IMG/VR virus record: IMGVR_UViG_3300049810_000550
Location: 1 to 26,224 of that record
Direction: 5' to 3' (one strand)
DNA: 26,224 nucleotides
From: a virus
The notes beneath the pieces were generated by a model. That model did not search any database and was not told where the DNA came from. It was given only the letters and a program-made list of their open reading frames with translations. Of the stretch, positions 6,559-13,341 are shown one piece after another (within the stretch, counting starts at the first letter, position 1; each line of letters starts with the position of its first letter). The translations under genes and the position numbers were made by a program.

Positions 6559-6566
6559 TATTTATA
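6559..6566 (-). promoter_or_regulatory. T4-type late promoter for the tmRNA unit
   Basis: The minus strand reads exactly TATAAATA, overlapping the stop codon of the small gene upstream. The predicted start is near 6553, just ahead of the tmRNA acceptor piece. It would drive tmRNA and possibly, by readthrough of the 6262-6287 hairpin, the pseudoazurin to dioxygenase genes down to the terminator at 3768-3798. Confidence 0.72.
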
Positions 6567-6768
6567 CTCCAAGAATATTTCCCGCTTTGTTCTGGTCAAG
6601 AGTGCCACCATCTCGCATGTGCGTTTCTAACTGTTCAAAGTAGAATGCAGCATCATCATGACCATACTCTTCAAGAACTTCTTTACATGCCTTGAAGAAC
6701 AACATAGTCTTCATCAGGTTTCCGTCACCCATAGGTTTGGATTTTTTAGCGGCTCTTTGGTTCGACAT
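6562..6768 (-). CDS. Small hypothetical protein
   Basis: 68 residues from the ATG at 6768, preceded by AAGGAG with a 10-base gap. It has a basic start (MSNQRAAKKSKPMGDG) and a helical body (MKTMLFFKACKEVLEEYGHDDAAFYFEQLETHM). No signal peptide, membrane segment or known motif is seen. Its start overlaps the end of the gene upstream, and its stop contains the late promoter of the tmRNA. Confidence 0.65.
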   Translation of the reverse strand: MSNQRAAKKSKPMGDGNLMKTMLFFKACKEVLEEYGHDDAAFYFEQLETHMRDGGTLDQNKAGNILGV

Positions 6769-6952
6769 TTTCAACAAACTCCTTCATCAATCTAAACATC
6801 TTGACCATCTGGTCTTCTTCTTGTATCCCAGCAGGAACACAGATTGCCTCCTTGTAGAGTTCACGGAACTTTATTGCCGCCAAATCACACATCTCTTCTG
6901 ACGGATACAATATTTCCATATTCATTGAAGCGACAATCAGAAGAAACTTCAT
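6746..6952 (-). CDS. Small hypothetical protein
   Basis: 68 residues, starting in an ATGA overlap with the stop of the previous gene. It looks like a small helical cytoplasmic protein (EEMCDLAAIKFRELYKEAI, then EDQMVKMFRLMKEFVENV). An internal ATG (MNMEILYP) could be used instead. I do not recognise it. Confidence 0.6.
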   Translation of the reverse strand: MKFLLIVASMNMEILYPSEEMCDLAAIKFRELYKEAICVPAGIQEEDQMVKMFRLMKEFVENVEPKSR

Positions 6953-7227
6953 ATCACTTCATCCACAACATTCATAACAGCGGCATCTGAATAACCACCA
7001 ATGTGCCATTCACGAACCTCATACATTGACTTATCTTCTTTCCAGTCATAGACTGTGGCGAGAGTTCCATCATTGAACTTGATTGCCCATTCTGCTTGGA
7101 CTTTACCATCATCAGATGCAAACTCTGTGGGTTTACCAAACACATCAACCAAACGATTGTATGATGTGTTGATTGTTCCTTGTAGATGTGTTCCTACAAT
7201 ATCAAAATTACCAGTAACAAAATTCAT
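6949..7227 (-). CDS. Conserved small phage protein
   Basis: 92 residues from the ATG at 7227, behind AAAGGAA with six bases of spacing. The body reads GTHLQGTINTSYNRLVDVFG, then SDDGKVQAEWAIKFNDGTLA, then a Tyr/Trp-rich EWHIGGYSDAAV end. This layout, a Tyr/Leu helix with FG.P followed by a W.I.F.DGT.A strand pair and WHIGG, recurs in hypothetical proteins of marine T4-like phages as I remember them. Function is unknown. It is the first gene downstream of the strong promoter at 7352-7380, with a 118-base leader. Confidence 0.72.
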   Translation of the reverse strand: MNFVTGNFDIVGTHLQGTINTSYNRLVDVFGKPTEFASDDGKVQAEWAIKFNDGTLATVYDWKEDKSMYEVREWHIGGYSDAAVMNVVDEVI

Positions 7228-7351
7228 AACTTTTCCTTTCGTGAATTTCATATTCAAAACAACATTATAAAATATCATTGGAAACACGCACCCTACACCT
7301 CAATCGAGGAACTTTACTGTAGCCAACCATCCTTAATTCCGATGATAACTT

Positions 7352-7380
7352 ATAATATCATAACAAAAAGAAATTGTCAA
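7352..7380 (-). promoter_or_regulatory. Sigma70-type early promoter
   Basis: TTGACA, 17 bases, TATTAT on the minus strand, with TGA immediately before the -10 (extended -10). The TGA inside TTGACA is the stop codon of the upstream gene. Predicted start near 7345. Confidence 0.85.
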
Positions 7381-7607
7381 GCCATTTCTTGAATTTTTTG
7401 TTCGATTTCATTCAAAGGTTCGGGTGTAGTGTTTTCTTTTTCAACAGCAACTTTTCGAGCCTCAACCAGACGAGCGACTCTTCTTTTAACCGATTTAGGT
7501 ATTGCACCACCACCAGAATACTTGTCTGCCCACATATTCATTTCTGCGTCAATATACTTGACGCCCTTAATTGCAACATCTGTTGTGCGTTTTAATTTAC
7601 GATTCAT
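7377..7607 (-). CDS. Small basic hypothetical protein
   Basis: 76 residues from the ATG at 7607 with GGAG nine bases upstream. It is Lys/Arg-rich (MNRKLKRTTDVAIKGVKY, KSVKRRVARLVEARKVAVEK) with an acidic helical end (NEIEQKIQEMA). This is consistent with a nucleic-acid-binding or scaffolding role, but no family is recognised. Its TGA stop lies within the -35 box of the downstream promoter. Confidence 0.62.
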   Translation of the reverse strand: MNRKLKRTTDVAIKGVKYIDAEMNMWADKYSGGGAIPKSVKRRVARLVEARKVAVEKENTTPEPLNEIEQKIQEMA

Positions 7608-7884
7608 TGTCGTCTCTCCCATAAGCATCATGAACGTGAAGTTGAATGAGTGCATAGTGCAACACTTTCAACAGGTCTTTACGATTGTAACCATCTTTGT
7701 TACCATATCGTTGTGCATACTTTAGAATATTACCGATACAGAAACCGTCACCATGACCACCGTCAATAATAAATTCGGTTGCTTGATATTTGTTCTGTGA
7801 GTAGTGTTCGCCATATGTTGCATCGACATATGCAGTCAACTCGTCAAGATACATGTCTTCATCGTATTTGTATTGAATCATCAT
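7597..7884 (-). CDS. DUF3310-like small phage protein
   Basis: 95 residues from the ATG at 7884, preceded by TAGGTGG; a GTG at 7893 is possible. The core ATEFIIDGGHGDGFCIGNILKYAQRYGNKDGYN, followed by RKDLLKVLHYALIQL, resembles the DUF3310 (SaV-like) family found in many phages, with its F..GN..KY..R...K....DL.K...Y pattern. Function is unknown; a link to nucleotide metabolism has been suggested for such proteins. The start overlaps the stop of the hydrolase (TAATG). Confidence 0.75.
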   Translation of the reverse strand: MMIQYKYDEDMYLDELTAYVDATYGEHYSQNKYQATEFIIDGGHGDGFCIGNILKYAQRYGNKDGYNRKDLLKVLHYALIQLHVHDAYGRDDNES

Positions 7885-8480
7885 TACTTCCACCTATAAA
7901 ATATATGTTCACCAATCTGACCCACCATATGCATACCCTTTGCAGTTGCCCAACGAGGACTCACATAGGTTGCATGATAGTGTGTCGCACCTTCTGTTAT
8001 ACCACGAAACTCATCGTGTGTCAAGAACATTCTTGCAATGTATTTGGATTTTTCCCATGACCTACCTTGACGGGGTTCGTCATCACGACCATCACAATAC
8101 CAAGAGAATTGACACTGATTACGTTTAGGAAACTCTTTACCACTGACCCCAGTATACATTTGTGCCTCATACACAACATCACATATTGTATTAGGCCATC
8201 TAGGGTCTGCAACACGATTTTGTGTTACATCCGCAACTGCATATAGTCCCGCATCTAATTCGTTTCGAGCTTCATGATAAAGATTAAGTGCAAGACATTC
8301 CAAATCATCTTGTGTGTGAGGCAGTTCTTCAATGATTAGAGTTTTAGGTTCACTCATAACATGTTGAACCAAAACTTCTTTCTCAGTTAAAAATATATTA
8401 ACTGCAATGTTTATAACACTGAATACAGAAAACGCTAGTAGACCTACTAGGGCAATCCTTGTAATAGTTTCATTTTTCAT
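7884..8480 (-). CDS. SleB-like cell-wall hydrolase with N-terminal membrane anchor
   Basis: 198 residues from the ATG at 8480 (an ATG at 8486 is in frame). A transmembrane helix (about 9-31) is followed by a Hydrolase_2/SleB domain. LALNLYHEARNE holds the catalytic Glu of YHEAR (about residue 70). Then come VADVTQNRVADPRWPNTICDVVY, QCQFSWYCDGR, AT.YHATYVSPRW and MVGQIGEHIFYR, all in family order. SleB-type enzymes are lytic transglycosylases or glucosaminidases acting on peptidoglycan. A signal anchor would place it in the periplasm, making it a candidate endolysin or spanin-assisted lysis enzyme. No Shine-Dalgarno is seen: the promoter at 8487-8515 puts +1 on the A of this ATG. Confidence 0.88.
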   Translation of the reverse strand: MKNETITRIALVGLLAFSVFSVINIAVNIFLTEKEVLVQHVMSEPKTLIIEELPHTQDDLECLALNLYHEARNELDAGLYAVADVTQNRVADPRWPNTICDVVYEAQMYTGVSGKEFPKRNQCQFSWYCDGRDDEPRQGRSWEKSKYIARMFLTHDEFRGITEGATHYHATYVSPRWATAKGMHMVGQIGEHIFYRWK

Positions 8481-8486
8481 TTTCAT

Positions 8487-8515
8487 ATTATATCAAAACC
8501 AGACAGGTTTGTCAA
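8487..8515 (-). promoter_or_regulatory. Sigma70-type early promoter, leaderless for the hydrolase
   Basis: TTGACA, 17 bases, TATAAT on the minus strand, with TGA before the -10. The expected +1, seven bases past the -10, is position 8480, the A of an AUG. The TGA in TTGACA ends the upstream gene. Confidence 0.88.
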
Positions 8516-9174
8516 CCATTTTCTATATCATATATTAAGTCTTGGATTGCGTCATATGCTTGGTCGTGTTTCTCTGTGAGGTTTCCATAAGGAAACTTAA
8601 ACGCAAGAGTGAAACGGGGACATTCAGTCCATGCAGCGTGCCAACAGTGGTGTTCTTCTTCGTCCCAGCGACCAAATCGATACCACCGAGCCTGCCATCC
8701 TTTGACATCTTCGTGTTTGACAAACTCATCATTCTTCTTATCATAATAAGTAAAGTATCCATCACCACCCTCACTCCATGTGAGAATGAGTTGATATCCA
8801 AAGGCATTCCAGTTTGTGTGCCAACCGACAAACCCTTTGGGCGGATAGTATGATGTTAAAGAGTTATTGTTCGCACCGAAGATACGAACCAGTTCATTCT
8901 TTGTCCATAGTTTGAGTGGTTCAAATATTTCGGGAAGAACAGATGCACCATGCGACACCTGAAACCCATATCCCTCTTCAGGAAATCCAATGTGGTCTCG
9001 TTCCATAACTTCCCACAGATGGTCAGGTTTACAATACTGTTCACCCTCTCCGATTGGAGCAGGGCCGAGATGCGAACTAAGTTCTATCATCTTGTCGGTG
9101 TGTGGTAGAAATCTATCAAGTGTGTCATCCAGAGTTTTGAGAAACTCTTTATTACGGATTACAATCTCAGTCAT
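8512..9174 (-). CDS. 2OG-Fe(II) oxygenase-like protein with HxN in place of HxD
   Basis: 220 residues. The segment YYPPKGFVGWHTNWNAFGYQLILTWSEGGDGYFTYYD, followed later by HCWHAAWTECPRFTLAFKF, has the order of a 2OG/Fe(II) oxygenase barrel: proximal His119, distal His179 and Arg187. The acidic iron ligand is Asn121 (H-T-N), so it may be a halogenase-like or inactive variant, or bind iron differently. The N-terminal 100 residues are helical with no motif I know. The start overlaps the ThyX stop, and its own stop lies in the -35 box of the hydrolase promoter. Family call is by motif order. Confidence 0.6.
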   Translation of the reverse strand: MTEIVIRNKEFLKTLDDTLDRFLPHTDKMIELSSHLGPAPIGEGEQYCKPDHLWEVMERDHIGFPEEGYGFQVSHGASVLPEIFEPLKLWTKNELVRIFGANNNSLTSYYPPKGFVGWHTNWNAFGYQLILTWSEGGDGYFTYYDKKNDEFVKHEDVKGWQARWYRFGRWDEEEHHCWHAAWTECPRFTLAFKFPYGNLTEKHDQAYDAIQDLIYDIENG

Positions 9175-9820
9175 TGAGTGCTTCTATGATATCAGGGAAG
9201 TGGACACCGATAATGTCCCAACACATGTCTGCGATTTCGATATGTTCAAGTTGAGTTCCATGACCACGGCGAAGTTGACAATAGTGAATCCAACTACGCA
9301 AAGTTCCAGACATATAGAGAGTGGACATTGTATTACCTTCGGGTAGAACTGCTCTCGCTTGTTCCTTTGCAATCCCTCTTTCTAATGCCCATTTATATGC
9401 GTCTTCTGCATTCTTAATCAATTTTTCCTGAACTGTATCCCACATTTCGCGCAGTTCTTCATCATCTGTTGGCATAGAGTTCTGACGGTTCTTCAAGTCC
9501 TGAAGTCTTGCATCACGTTTCTGCCATTCAGTCGCCTCTGCATATCGTTGAGAAAACTCTTGAAACGAGAACGAGCGATGTCGTAACATTTGTCGTGCGA
9601 TATCACGAGTCGTTTTGATTTCAAGAGTCATATGCACCATCTCAAATGGTGACCAATGATTTTCCTTAATCAAATACCTCAACAGTTTTGGCGCAGTTGC
9701 GGTGTTGTTTTGATTTGTTGGATTACTTACTCGTGCGGTATACGCAATCAATTCAGCGGCAGTCTTACAGTCCGTTATTGCAGACGGTTTACTCAACGCT
9801 ATAAGATTAACTTCTGTCAT
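9167..9820 (-). CDS. thyX: Flavin-dependent thymidylate synthase ThyX
   Basis: 217 residues, the usual ThyX length. The signature RHRSFSFQEFSQRY (residues 80-93) fits the ThyX motif RHRxxSxxxxSQR, which holds FAD and dUMP. Flanking HWSPFEMVHMTLEI and the later ARAVLPEGNTMSTLYMSG, RSWIHYCQLRR and C-terminal helix are also typical. ThyX makes dTMP from dUMP using methylene-tetrahydrofolate and FAD. With the dCMP deaminase at 22692-23114 it completes a route from dCMP to dTMP for phage replication. The first seven codons share a 22-base exact repeat with the next gene upstream. Confidence 0.96.
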   Translation of the reverse strand: MTEVNLIALSKPSAITDCKTAAELIAYTARVSNPTNQNNTATAPKLLRYLIKENHWSPFEMVHMTLEIKTTRDIARQMLRHRSFSFQEFSQRYAEATEWQKRDARLQDLKNRQNSMPTDDEELREMWDTVQEKLIKNAEDAYKWALERGIAKEQARAVLPEGNTMSTLYMSGTLRSWIHYCQLRRGHGTQLEHIEIADMCWDIIGVHFPDIIEALND

Positions 9821-9822
9821 TT
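9801..9822. repeat. 22-base direct repeat, copy 1 (thyX start)
   Basis: The 22 bases covering the thyX start codon and first six codons are identical to 10341-10362, at the start of the oxygenase gene. Both encode MTEVNLI. A looser version (MTDINLL) starts the 27-aa gene at 20110-20193. Confidence 0.85.
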
Positions 9823-9823
9823 T

Positions 9824-10360
9824 TTAATATCTCCGACCACCTAGTTTTTGATTCTTCTCTTCTAGACAGATAATATTTATTGTCTTTCTAGATGAAAATT
9901 TTGATTTGTATGTATGAAAAGTATCATCTTTTATCTCAAATAATAGTCCAGAATTCTTTTTCCACTTTACTTCCGAATGAAAAGTCTTATCGGAATTATG
10001 AATGCGAGTGCCTTGATTATCCTCTGGGGAAACATATAATACCAAAGTAACAAATTTATCTGGGGAGTCAGTATGTATTGGGTAATCATAATCCTGACCT
10101 ACACTATTATACTCAACTTCAATCCTGTATGGTATTCTTGGAACAAAATTTATTTCTGATAATAAGTTTTCAAATCTTTCTTTTGCCTTAACAACCTTTG
10201 ATGAATCGGTAACCCATTCATTGTATCGGTCTTTAGGTTCGGCATTTGGAAGACTATCTACCCATTTTTCCAGTTCTTTGAAATCATCAACTTCTAGGAA
10301 ATTTTCAACTATGTAATGTTTCCAAGGCTCGTTAACTTCGATAAGATTAACTTCTGTCAT
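9824..10360 (-). CDS. 2OG-Fe(II) oxygenase, prolyl-hydroxylase-like
   Basis: 178 residues. A double-stranded beta-helix oxygenase core is visible: YPIHTDSPDKFVTLVLYVSP gives His96 and Asp98, DDTFHTYKS gives His149, and SSRKTINII gives Arg159 for 2-oxoglutarate. The N-terminal third (WKHYIVENFLEVDDFKELEKWV) matches the lead-in of phage P4H-like proteins. Substrate is unknown. Such enzymes are common in T4-like marine phages. The gene starts with the same 22-base sequence as thyX and overlaps the small membrane gene upstream by 14 bases. Confidence 0.82.
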   Translation of the reverse strand: MTEVNLIEVNEPWKHYIVENFLEVDDFKELEKWVDSLPNAEPKDRYNEWVTDSSKVVKAKERFENLLSEINFVPRIPYRIEVEYNSVGQDYDYPIHTDSPDKFVTLVLYVSPEDNQGTRIHNSDKTFHSEVKWKKNSGLLFEIKDDTFHTYKSKFSSRKTINIICLEEKNQKLGGRRY

Positions 10361-10362
10361 TT
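10341..10362. repeat. 22-base direct repeat, copy 2 (oxygenase start)
   Basis: Identical to 9801-9822; covers the start codon and first codons (MTEVNLI) of the oxygenase gene. Sequence diverges at both ends. Confidence 0.85.
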
Positions 10363-10571
10363 CTTATATACTCTGATGCCAATTTGATATCATAGTCCGT
10401 GATATGTATATCGTGTTTACTACGCATATATTCAAGCGTTTGTTTCAATGCGATTGCAGAACCCTCTGCGACTCCCTCGTCAAGTCCACGCATATAACCA
10501 CGAAAGAGACCAAACCAGAAGGAAAAGAATATTGTCAATAGGACAATGATTGTATGTAATAATGCGTCCAT
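10347..10571 (-). CDS. Small N-terminally anchored membrane protein
   Basis: 74 residues with one N-terminal helix (LLHTIIVLLTIFFSFWFGLF) followed by a soluble region (RGLDEGVAEGSAIALKQTLEYMRSKHDIHITDYDIKLASEY). SD GGAG precedes the ATG. Topology is probably N-out/C-in. It sits directly after gp41. I do not recognise the family. Confidence 0.7.
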   Translation of the reverse strand: MDALLHTIIVLLTIFFSFWFGLFRGYMRGLDEGVAEGSAIALKQTLEYMRSKHDIHITDYDIKLASEYIRNDRS

Positions 10572-10573
10572 GT

Positions 10574-11947
10574 TTACTCCAACTTAAAATTCTTGAATCG
10601 TTCTGCGGCTTCTGATTTATCGAATACTGGTCGAGCATCAATGACATTATTATCATCACCATCATCATCATCTGATAGACGCATCTTAGAACGGTCAACC
10701 TTCACAGTAAATCTATTATATTTGGTCGGGTCGTTGTATCTGTTCTTCAACTGTTTGACCAGTATCTTACCCAGATTATTTAGTTCATCGTTTGAGATGA
10801 GTGCGAACATGAGGTCTGCGGTAGCGGGTAGTCCAAAAGATTCGGATGTGTCTTCAAGCCCAACATCGTCATTAGAATAACCTGAACGAGTCGTCTGCGT
10901 TGCAGATACAATCGGAACGTTGAACTCGACTGCGAGTCCTCTAATTTCTTCTGCAATACTTTTAATGTATGAATATGAGTTGATAGCACCGCCCATTCCT
11001 TTCATTCGTGATGACGCACATATATTTAGATAATCAATAAATATAATCTCTGGAACAAAGTTCTTCTTGAGTTTCAGTTCGTTCAACAACGCACGGAAGT
11101 GCGATGTATTTGCCTGACCTGTAGGATATTCTTTGATAATAAGTTTACCCTGTGTCTTGGCAGCAATCTGTGATACCTTGTCAGTGAACATATCTTTCGA
11201 CAGGTTCTCCAACTGGTCAATCGGAACATTCAACAAGTTCGCGTCAATCCGTTCTGCGATGCGTTCCTCTGCCATCTCCATAGTAATATACAATACATTA
11301 CGTCCCTGTGAGAGACCCGATGCAGCGGCATGACACATGAACAATGACTTACCAACACCAGTCCCCGCAAGTGCGATGTTCAATGTCTTGTTAGGCAGAC
11401 CACCCTTAGTAATCATATTGAAATGTTCTAGGTCAAACGGAATACGTTCTTCCTGTTCATGATAGAAGTCATAACGACCATCTACATTCTCAAGATAGTC
11501 GTGACCGATATTGGTATCGAAGGTAACACCCAATGCTTTACTCAAGACATCAGGTATTGCATTCTTTTGTAGGGTTGCATGTTTACCATCGATGATAGAG
11601 ATACTCTCCATCACTGCGTTGAATACTGCACGGTCTTGACACCACTTCTCTGTGCGTTCAATCAACCACTCTAGGTTTTCGGGTTCGGGTGTGAAGATAT
11701 TTGGTAGGAGTTCAAGTGCGATGCGATAGTCATCTTCACCCAGACGATTGTTCTGGTCTATCTCAATCTTGAATGCTTCGAGAGTCGGAAGTTTATTGTA
11801 ATCCGCAACAAACTTTGCAATCTCCTTAAAGAGACCACGGTATACACCCTCGAAATAATCAGGCGCAATGAACGGAAGAACTTTACGCATATACTCTTCA
11901 TTAGTCAGTAAGTTCCTCAATACTGTCTGTTCCAGATTGATATTCAT
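10574..11947 (-). CDS. 41: Replicative DNA helicase, T4 gp41-like (DnaB family)
   Basis: 457 residues from the ATG at 11947; a TTG at 11953 with AAGGAA close by is the alternative. T4 gp41 is 475 aa. A DnaB-type N-terminal helical domain (1-about 150) is followed by a RecA-like motor: Walker A AGTGVGKS (about 194-201), H1a-like VLYITMEMAEE, Walker B EIIFIDYLN, and a C-terminal QLKNRYNDP segment with DRSKMRLSDDDD. It unwinds duplex DNA 5' to 3' as a hexameric ring and pairs with the primase. The order UvsX-hypothetical-gp41 is that of marine T4-like phages. The acidic tail may bind a partner. Confidence 0.95.
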   Translation of the reverse strand: MNINLEQTVLRNLLTNEEYMRKVLPFIAPDYFEGVYRGLFKEIAKFVADYNKLPTLEAFKIEIDQNNRLGEDDYRIALELLPNIFTPEPENLEWLIERTEKWCQDRAVFNAVMESISIIDGKHATLQKNAIPDVLSKALGVTFDTNIGHDYLENVDGRYDFYHEQEERIPFDLEHFNMITKGGLPNKTLNIALAGTGVGKSLFMCHAAASGLSQGRNVLYITMEMAEERIAERIDANLLNVPIDQLENLSKDMFTDKVSQIAAKTQGKLIIKEYPTGQANTSHFRALLNELKLKKNFVPEIIFIDYLNICASSRMKGMGGAINSYSYIKSIAEEIRGLAVEFNVPIVSATQTTRSGYSNDDVGLEDTSESFGLPATADLMFALISNDELNNLGKILVKQLKNRYNDPTKYNRFTVKVDRSKMRLSDDDDGDDNNVIDARPVFDKSEAAERFKNFKLE

Positions 11948-12320
11948 CTTCAATAAGTTCCTTTACTTGTTCGTGCATTTCATCAGCGGCATACATTTCA
12001 CCTGTTTTATCATCAGATGCAATCATAGACCCATCGTGGATGGACTGTTCGATTATTGAAGATAGTATTCTACCACAATATATCTGAAATGGCAAGTCTT
12101 CGTCTATATCTAAATCGGGGTCAGGTGTGAATACAATTTCCATATCATATTTGAGATATCCGTCATCACCTTCTTCAACAATCTTAACACTGCCATATCT
12201 AATTACTGTCTCAGGATATTCTTCAAGAAGACGAACATCCCAACCGTCAGCGGCGTCTGATTGAGGAATTATCTTATAGTGGACATCCTCACTTAATTTT
12301 TCTTCGATATCATTCGGCAT
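11901..12320 (-). CDS. Conserved acidic hypothetical protein between UvsX and gp41
   Basis: 139 residues, strongly acidic (pI clearly low by composition), with beta-rich segments (DGYLKYDMEIVFTPDPDLDIDEDLPFQIYCG) and a helical end (MHEQVKELIEDEYQSGTDSIEEL). No membrane segment or motif. It overlaps both neighbours (UvsX by 11 bases, gp41 by about 47), implying coupled translation with the recombination and replication genes. Function unknown; a single-strand or helicase accessory role would be a guess. Confidence 0.75.
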   Translation of the reverse strand: MPNDIEEKLSEDVHYKIIPQSDAADGWDVRLLEEYPETVIRYGSVKIVEEGDDGYLKYDMEIVFTPDPDLDIDEDLPFQIYCGRILSSIIEQSIHDGSMIASDDKTGEMYAADEMHEQVKELIEDEYQSGTDSIEELTD

Positions 12321-13341
12321 CTACAATCTCATCCATGTCTACTTTTTGTGCGAGTCCGATTGAGTATTGGGACTTGATGAACTCTGCGAAGTCTGTTCCT
12401 TCGAAGATTGGAGTCCAAAATTCCTTCGTGAGTGTTTCTGTCTGACGAACTTTCTTCTCATCACCAGCGACACTATACCATCCATTAGAAGGCTTAACAA
12501 CGTAACCACCAGCCAAAGCAACATCAAGGAGACCACTAAACTGCTGGACACCACCTTCCCAAGAAACAGAGATAGGGATTTTACTTTTCTCTTTAACATA
12601 ACGTGACTTCTCTACATTAATGATGAAGTGGTAACCTTTAATCTCTGTGCCTTGTTTGTCTTGTTGGCGACCAAGAATCCAAATGTTATCGGCACTATAG
12701 TAGATACCTGTGCCACCACCTACGATGTCTTTCGGGAAGAGACCAATCTCTTTATATGTATGGTTGACGGCAAGCATTGGAATGTTCTTCATGGTCAGGT
12801 AGGGAGTTACCATACGGAACAGACCTTTCAATGCTTTAGCACGAGACATATCTGCAACCGACTTTTCATTGATTGCATCTTCGAGTTCTTTCTTAGATGC
12901 AAGGTTACCAATGGAGTCGATGACAACGATGACATTATCTTCTCGTGTCAGTTCCTCAAGTTGACCAATCAAATCAAACTTGAGTTCCTCTACATTCGCA
13001 ATCGGCGTATGCAGAACTCGGCTAGTGTCAATCCCGAACTGCTCGAAGTAAGATTGGGGCGAACCAAACTCACTATCATAAAAGAGCAGAACTGCATCTT
13101 CTTTCTCTTTCAGGTATGCACCCGCCATCAGCAGGGCGAAAGAGGTCTTGAAGTGCTTGCTTGGGCCTGCGAGGACTGTAAGTCCTGGCGTGACACCACC
13201 GTCAATACTTCCGCTCAACGCAACGTTCACCATTGGAACATTGGTTGGCACCATATCTTGTTCAGTGAAGAACTTACTATTCGACAGAACCTCTGTCGTC
13301 TTGATTTTCGAGTTCTTCTTCAGTTTGTCCATAATCGACAT
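12310..13341 (-). CDS. uvsX: UvsX RecA-like recombinase
   Basis: 343 residues from the ATG at 13341, with GAGG nine bases upstream (T4 UvsX is 391). The core has Walker A GPSKHFKTS (about 59-67, compare GPSKSFKS in T4), FYDSEFGSP, Walker B VIVVIDSIG (Asp near 142), the loop NHTYKEIGLFPKDIVGGGTGIYYSADNIW and a C-terminal SWEGGVQQFSGLLDVA. It forms filaments on ssDNA for homologous recombination and recombination-dependent replication. The start lies inside the end of the UDP-glucose dehydrogenase gene, and the stop overlaps the acidic gene. Confidence 0.96.
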   Translation of the reverse strand: MSIMDKLKKNSKIKTTEVLSNSKFFTEQDMVPTNVPMVNVALSGSIDGGVTPGLTVLAGPSKHFKTSFALLMAGAYLKEKEDAVLLFYDSEFGSPQSYFEQFGIDTSRVLHTPIANVEELKFDLIGQLEELTREDNVIVVIDSIGNLASKKELEDAINEKSVADMSRAKALKGLFRMVTPYLTMKNIPMLAVNHTYKEIGLFPKDIVGGGTGIYYSADNIWILGRQQDKQGTEIKGYHFIINVEKSRYVKEKSKIPISVSWEGGVQQFSGLLDVALAGGYVVKPSNGWYSVAGDEKKVRQTETLTKEFWTPIFEGTDFAEFIKSQYSIGLAQKVDMDEIVDAE

